From positions 248,001 through 312,000 of the forward strand of contig JBEKDZ010000002.1 of the NCBI GenBank assembly GCA_050014095.1: DNA of 64,000 bases. Reading direction: 5' to 3'. Positions within the stretch are counted from its first letter, which is position 1; each line of letters starts with the position of its first letter. A program made the position numbers and the translations under genes. The notes under the pieces are model-generated. The model saw only the letters and a list, made by a program, of their open reading frames with translations, searched no databases and had not been told where the DNA came from. This document shows positions 59,773 to 64,000 of the stretch, in pieces. The stretch is from RBG-13-51-18 sp050014095. Lineage in GTDB: Bacteria; Chloroflexota; Dehalococcoidia; Dehalococcoidales; RBG-16-60-22.

Positions 59773-60492
59773 ATGGCGACAAAACCCCTGATTAAAGCGC
59801 TCACCGAAGCCGGTTTAGGCTCCCGGCGACGCATGGCGGAAGCCATCAAACAGGGCAGGGTCAAGGTCAACGATAAAATCGTCGAATCATTCAATCATCC
59901 CGTGGACCCGGGCAAAGACCGTGTCTCACTCAACGGGCAGGCTATCGACCTCAAGCCCGATAAAATCATCTGCCTGATGCTTAACAAGCCGGAGGGTATT
60001 GTATCCACCGTTAGCGACGAAAAGGGACGCCGTACGGTAGTAGATATCCTGCCGAAAAAGTATCAAAGTCACCGACTCTATCCGGTGGGGCGGCTCGATA
60101 TCGACACGACCGGACTCCTGCTGCTGACCAACGACGGCGACCTGACCTACCGTCTTACCCACCCCAAATTCGAATACGAAAAAGAGTACCTGGTAGCGAT
60201 AAAAGGCAACCTGAATGCCGACGAAAAACAGCAGTTGCAGCGCGGTATATTGCTGGAGGACGGCATGACGCATCCCGCAAAAATCAGAGAAATTACCCTG
60301 CCCCCCTTCAACTACAGCGTCACCATCCATGAAGGCAGAAAAAGGCAGGTGCGCCGCATGTTCGAAAGATTGCGGCATACTGTGGTGGCGCTCAAACGTA
60401 TACGTATCGGCAAGCTACAACTGGGCGACCTTAAGGAAGGCGAAGTACGCCATTTAAATCCTAAAGAAATCGCCGCCCTGCTGAACGAATAA
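59773..60492 (+). CDS. rRNA pseudouridine synthase, RsuA/RluB family (239 aa)
   Basis: N-terminal S4 domain (LIKALTEAGLGSRRRMAEAIKQGRVKVN) and the catalytic domain with GRLDIDTTGLLLLTNDGDL carrying the Asp nucleophile. C-terminal KRQVRRMFERLRHTVVALKRIRIG. RluB is the likeliest subtype (23S rRNA) but RsuA/RluE-like function is possible. Starts 13 bases after the molybdoenzyme gene. Confidence 0.93.
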   Translation: MATKPLIKALTEAGLGSRRRMAEAIKQGRVKVNDKIVESFNHPVDPGKDRVSLNGQAIDLKPDKIICLMLNKPEGIVSTVSDEKGRRTVVDILPKKYQSHRLYPVGRLDIDTTGLLLLTNDGDLTYRLTHPKFEYEKEYLVAIKGNLNADEKQQLQRGILLEDGMTHPAKIREITLPPFNYSVTIHEGRKRQVRRMFERLRHTVVALKRIRIGKLQLGDLKEGEVRHLNPKEIAALLNE

Positions 60493-60533
60493 GCACGTTC
60501 CGATTTCCCCGCGAAAAATTTATAAACAATATA

Positions 60534-60563
60534 TTGACAAATTTACTTTATGTATCATATAAT
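60534..60563 (+). promoter_or_regulatory. Strong promoter of the MarR-ABC operon
   Basis: Perfect TTGACA (60534-60539), 18-bp spacer and perfect TATAAT (60558-60563). The A/T-rich dyad-like stretch from 60565 to 60600 between it and the gene is a likely place for autoregulation by the MarR protein. Confidence 0.75.
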
Positions 60564-60614
60564 ATTAATATAGATTAAATTATTTATATTACTTATAATA
60601 ACTTACAGTAGCAA

Positions 60615-61085
60615 GTGAAAGCTTTGGATAAGGCAACGCTAATAAAGGAAATCGTCGAGCTGCAGCGTCAGGTCAACCGGGACATGAGAAAGCATACGCT
60701 GGGCGCCTGGATGGAGTTGAATCTCACCGTCCCGCAGGTAAAAAGCCTGTTCTTTATCGCCAATCAGGGAACCACCAACTTTACCAGGCTGGCGGCAGCT
60801 CTCGGCGTCACCCCCGCCAACGTGACGGGTATTATCGAACGACTCGTGGAACATGATTTGGTTAGTCGGCAGGAAAACCCCGACGACCGCCGCAGCTCAA
60901 CACTGCGGGTCACGGAAAAGGGAGAGAATACCATCGCTAACCTGCGCGAAAGAAGAGCCAGCCATACCACCAGGATATTATCTAACCTCAAGGTTGAAGA
61001 GCTTAACGCTATTCTGCAAGGTTTCCGCCTGTTTGTCGAGGCAGCTGCGGCGTATTCAGGCAAGCAGGATACTAGAAAAGCCTGA
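60615..61085 (+). CDS. MarR-family transcriptional regulator (156 aa)
   Basis: Winged helix-turn-helix: VPQVKSLFFIANQGTTNFTRLAAALGVTPANVTGIIERLVEHDLVSRQENPDDRRSSTLRVTEKG is the classic MarR DNA-binding region, flanked by dimerisation helices. Start is GTG 60615; the ribosome site is weak. It heads an operon with an ABC exporter and probably represses it until a drug or metabolite binds. Confidence 0.94.
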   Translation: MKALDKATLIKEIVELQRQVNRDMRKHTLGAWMELNLTVPQVKSLFFIANQGTTNFTRLAAALGVTPANVTGIIERLVEHDLVSRQENPDDRRSSTLRVTEKGENTIANLRERRASHTTRILSNLKVEELNAILQGFRLFVEAAAAYSGKQDTRKA

Positions 61086-61130
61086 TCTCAAAATACATCA
61101 AATTTCATTTTTATCGAAGGTAGTTCAATT

Positions 61131-62126
61131 ATGTCTGACAATCAAATCGTCGTGAAAAATCTAACCAAGTTGTACCCTAAGGTTAAAGCCGTGGATAATG
61201 TGTCTTTTACTGTCAAGCCGGGTGAGATATTCGGGCTGCTAGGTCCCAACGGCGCCGGTAAAACCACCACCATCCGGCTGCTGATGACGCTGATAAAACC
61301 GACAGAAGGTCAAATTAATATCTTGGGCATCGACGCGCGGAGCCATCCGGAAAAAATAAGGCAGTTCTCCGGCTACGTACCGCAGGACGTCTCCATCGAC
61401 TCCGACCTGACGGGCTACGAAAATGTACTCATGTATTCCAAACTCTATGGCATACCGGGACGCGGGCGGAAGGAAGCTATCAATGAAATTCTCGACTACC
61501 TGGATATGAAGGAGAGAGCCAAAGACATGGCCGGCACATATTCCGGGGGAATGATGCGGCGGCTCGAAATAGCGCAGGCGCTGGTAAACCGACCCAAGCT
61601 GCTGTTCCTCGATGAACCGAGCATCGGGCTGGACCCGGGCGCCAAGCGAGTTATCTGGGAGCTAATCAAGAACCTAAGGGAAGAGTTCGGCACGATAGTC
61701 TTCATCAATACCCATGATATGATTGAGGCTGATACCCTCTGCGACCGCATCGGGATAATGGAAAAAGGCAAGCTGGTGATTATCGGCCCGCCGTCAGAAC
61801 TTAAAGCAAAGGTCGGCGGTGATGTGCTGACGATTACTTCTAAAAAGCCCGGCCTGATGGACGCGGTCAAAAAACTCGGCTACAACACGATTACCGAATC
61901 GGCCAACGGCCAAATCGATTTGCTGGTGGACAACGGTGAAAAGCTTATTCCTCAACTCGTGGAATCGCTCCAGGCCAAGGGCATCGAGGTCGAATCGGTA
62001 TCCTTAAAGAAACCCACGCTAGATGACGTTTTTCTTAAGTACACCGGCGCCCGGATAGAATCCGAGGATTCTACCTTCAAGCAAGTCCGTCAGACGCGCC
62101 GCACCTTCAGGAGAATGAACAAATGA
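61131..62126 (+). CDS. ABC exporter ATPase, DrrA/daunorubicin-resistance type (331 aa)
   Basis: Walker A GPNGAGKTTTIR, signature YSGGMMRRLEIAQALV, Walker B LLFLDEPSIGLDPGAK and the C-terminal domain typical of drug exporters (VESVSLKKPTLDDVFLKYTG). Its stop overlaps the permease start by four bases (ATGA). Confidence 0.95.
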   Translation: MSDNQIVVKNLTKLYPKVKAVDNVSFTVKPGEIFGLLGPNGAGKTTTIRLLMTLIKPTEGQINILGIDARSHPEKIRQFSGYVPQDVSIDSDLTGYENVLMYSKLYGIPGRGRKEAINEILDYLDMKERAKDMAGTYSGGMMRRLEIAQALVNRPKLLFLDEPSIGLDPGAKRVIWELIKNLREEFGTIVFINTHDMIEADTLCDRIGIMEKGKLVIIGPPSELKAKVGGDVLTITSKKPGLMDAVKKLGYNTITESANGQIDLLVDNGEKLIPQLVESLQAKGIEVESVSLKKPTLDDVFLKYTGARIESEDSTFKQVRQTRRTFRRMNK

Positions 62127-62899
62127 CAACGGCAATAACAAGATATTTCAATAGTGTCTTCACGCTCACCGAGTTCGAGCTGCGTAAAGTTCGGCACGAT
62201 ACCTCCCAAATCTGGTTGAGGCTAGTACAGCCCGCACTGTGGCTACTGGTATTCGGTACGGTCTTCAGCCAGATACGCGGTATTTCGACGGGGGATTATT
62301 CCTATCTACAGTTTATGACGCCGGGCGTTCTGGCACAATCTGTAATGTTCGTGGCGATATTTTACGGCATTACCGTGGTCTGGGAGCGTGACCTGGGGCT
62401 GCTCAATAAGCTGCTTTCCACCCCGGCGCCGCGCTCGGCTATTGTGCTGGGGAAAGCCCTTTCGGCGGGGGTTAGGGGTGTTTTTCAGGCTGTTGCGGTG
62501 ATGGCACTAGCCCTTATCATCAGGGTGCAGCTAACGCTCACTGTATGGAGCGTGCTAGGCGTCTTTGCCATCATCATTCTCTTCGGCATGTGCTTCGCCA
62601 GCTTGAGTATGTCCCTGGCGCCGATATTCCGCACCAGGGAGCGTATGATGGGCATCGGGCAGGCGATTACCATGCCGCTTTTCTTCGCCAGCAACGCCAT
62701 TTATCCTATTTCAATGATGCCGTCCTGGCTCAAACCGATAGTCATCATCAACCCCTTAAGCTACGTGGTGGATGCCATGAGAGCACTGCTGGTGACCAAT
62801 GATTTCAGTTCGCTGGGAATAGATATCCTGGCTTTACTTGCGGCGACCATTGTCCTGGTGTCGCTCGCCAGCATCGCTTTCCGAAAGATTCTCTCCTAA
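62123..62899 (+). CDS. ABC-2 type exporter permease, DrrB type (258 aa)
   Basis: Six membrane segments and the ABC-2 pattern (WLRLVQPALWLLVFGTVFSQIRG; YLQFMTPGVLAQSVMFVAIFYGITVVWERDLGLLNKLLSTPAPR; FFASNAIYPISMMPSWLK). Pairs with the upstream ATPase. The substrate is unknown; drug or lipid export is typical. Confidence 0.94.
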   Translation: MTTAITRYFNSVFTLTEFELRKVRHDTSQIWLRLVQPALWLLVFGTVFSQIRGISTGDYSYLQFMTPGVLAQSVMFVAIFYGITVVWERDLGLLNKLLSTPAPRSAIVLGKALSAGVRGVFQAVAVMALALIIRVQLTLTVWSVLGVFAIIILFGMCFASLSMSLAPIFRTRERMMGIGQAITMPLFFASNAIYPISMMPSWLKPIVIINPLSYVVDAMRALLVTNDFSSLGIDILALLAATIVLVSLASIAFRKILS

Positions 62900-62902
62900 C
62901 AG

Positions 62903-63913
62903 CTAGATAAACAGGTGGATTAAGTAATAAATTGCCAATCCGATGATGCCCGCGGCCGGGATTGTGAAAATCCACGCCCAGACAATCCGCAGCGTTACGC
63001 CCCACCTTACCGCCGAAAGCCTATTAACCGACCCCACGCCCGATATCGCCCCGGTGATAACGTGAGTAGTGCTGACGGGGATACTTAGATAAGTGGACAA
63101 GAAAATACTTGACGCAGCGGCAGACTCGGCGCAAAAGCCATCAATGGGTCTTAACTTAGTTATCTTTTGCCCCATCGTTTTAACGATACGCCAGCCTCCC
63201 GTGAGCGTGCCCGTGGCAATAGCGGCATGGGCGCTAAGGACAACCCACAAAGGTACATTGAACTCCGGGCTTATTCCACCGGCAACGAGAAGACTAGCAA
63301 TGATACCCATTGTCTTCTGTGCGTCGTTGCCGCCATGGCCCAGGCTGAATGCCGCCGCCGAGAAAATCTGGGCTACGCGCGACCATTTATCGATGTTCGT
63401 GGGATTCTGTTTATAGACAATCCAGGTAGTGAGAATCTTTAAAATATAACCTAGAACAAGACCGATTAAAGGCGCGACGATGAGAAAGACAAGTGTCCTT
63501 GTCCAGCTGTTAGTCCAGCCACCGTCGGTAATAATAGCACTGAAACCGCCTTTGGCGATGGCAGCGCCGGCATAGCCCCCGATTAACGCATGGGAAGAGC
63601 TGGAGGGCAAACCTAAATACCAGGTAATAAGATTCCAGGCAATCGCGCCGATGAGACCCGCCAGAATGACGGTGGGGGTAACGACATTTATATCCACCAT
63701 CCCCTTGCCGATAGTCGCCGCCACGCCGGTGTGGAAGATGAGGAAAGCAATGAAATTAAAAAATGCCGCCCAGGCAACCGCCTGTCGGGGTGATAATACT
63801 CTAGTGGAAACGACGGTGGAAATGGAGTTGGCGGCATCGTGCATGCCGTTGGTAAAATCAAAAATAAGGGCGATAGCGATGATTGGTACAATTAAATAAA
63901 GACTTGTTTCCAT
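62903..63913 (-). CDS. pit: Inorganic phosphate transporter, PiT family (336 aa)
   Basis: Low-affinity phosphate symporter with ten or so membrane segments. The duplicated PHO4 signature is visible in both halves: FDFTNGMHDAANSISTVVSTRVLSP near the start and SLGHGGNDAQKTMGIIASL near residue 210. ATG 63913 is used; a longer frame adds 15 residues. No PhoU-like gene is in the window. It converges on the ABC permease, with three bases between stops. Confidence 0.94.
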   Translation of the reverse strand: METSLYLIVPIIAIALIFDFTNGMHDAANSISTVVSTRVLSPRQAVAWAAFFNFIAFLIFHTGVAATIGKGMVDINVVTPTVILAGLIGAIAWNLITWYLGLPSSSSHALIGGYAGAAIAKGGFSAIITDGGWTNSWTRTLVFLIVAPLIGLVLGYILKILTTWIVYKQNPTNIDKWSRVAQIFSAAAFSLGHGGNDAQKTMGIIASLLVAGGISPEFNVPLWVVLSAHAAIATGTLTGGWRIVKTMGQKITKLRPIDGFCAESAAASSIFLSTYLSIPVSTTHVITGAISGVGSVNRLSAVRWGVTLRIVWAWIFTIPAAGIIGLAIYYLIHLFI

Positions 63914-64000
63914 TAAAATCTCTAGCGTATCACCCGGTACCAGCCCTATTATACACAATTATTAGCAACTTTACGAAAAGGTTCCGTTTACATTTGGTTT

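Overview
The window looks like a contig from an anaerobic bacterium of moderate GC content. The closest match by overall impression is the phylum Chloroflexota, class Dehalococcoidia or a near relative. This rests on the redox repertoire (tungsten aldehyde oxidoreductase, indolepyruvate oxidoreductase, ferredoxins, rubrerythrin, molybdopterin oxidoreductase), the long-form signal recognition particle RNA, a DUF1461 membrane protein and the style of the recombinase remnants. No 16S gene is present, so the taxonomic call is an inference.

Layout. 1-2.7 kb: three small-cupin genes (one cut by the window edge), a degenerate stand-alone receiver protein and two orphan small proteins. 2.8-19.5 kb: an accessory redox region with tRNA-Lys, an aldehyde:ferredoxin oxidoreductase, a two-gene thiamine-diphosphate dehydrogenase E1 without E2/E3, two tandem FAD oxidoreductases, a GIY-YIG nuclease cassette bracketed by palindromes, IorB and a giant IorA fused to a GltD-type oxidoreductase, an alcohol dehydrogenase, and two more small-cupin genes around a ferredoxin and an acetyltransferase. 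19.5-28.5 kb: mostly housekeeping (ComF, HPF, Ogt, RadC, site-2 protease, DnaE). 28.5-30.8 kb: a low-GC orphan gene and an envelope gene pair.

31.0-39.45 kb is best read as a decayed integrative island. It starts at the 3' end of tRNA-Val(GAC), carries a tyrosine-integrase remnant and a serine-recombinase tail, holds a complete five-gene peptide-type ABC importer and glycerol kinase, and ends at a 14-bp direct repeat of the tRNA 3' end. 39.6-64 kb is mostly core metabolism and translation: HD-GYP regulator, ThpR, bL25, biotin carboxylase, split transketolase, CCA-adding enzyme, IspE, RsmA, SRP RNA, ThiL, Ndk, RsfS, RluB, MarR with an ABC exporter, and PiT. It is interspersed with oxidative-stress genes and a molybdopterin enzyme.

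Intergenic spaces carry at least four families of dispersed palindromic repeats. One family has the same head-to-head architecture as the two palindromes that flank the GIY-YIG gene. This suggests an autonomous/non-autonomous relation like RAYT/REPIN but with a GIY-YIG nuclease, and it is the strongest candidate for an undescribed system here. A second candidate is the family of small cupins encoded beside ferredoxin and oxidoreductase genes. No CRISPR array, rRNA or intact transposase was seen.
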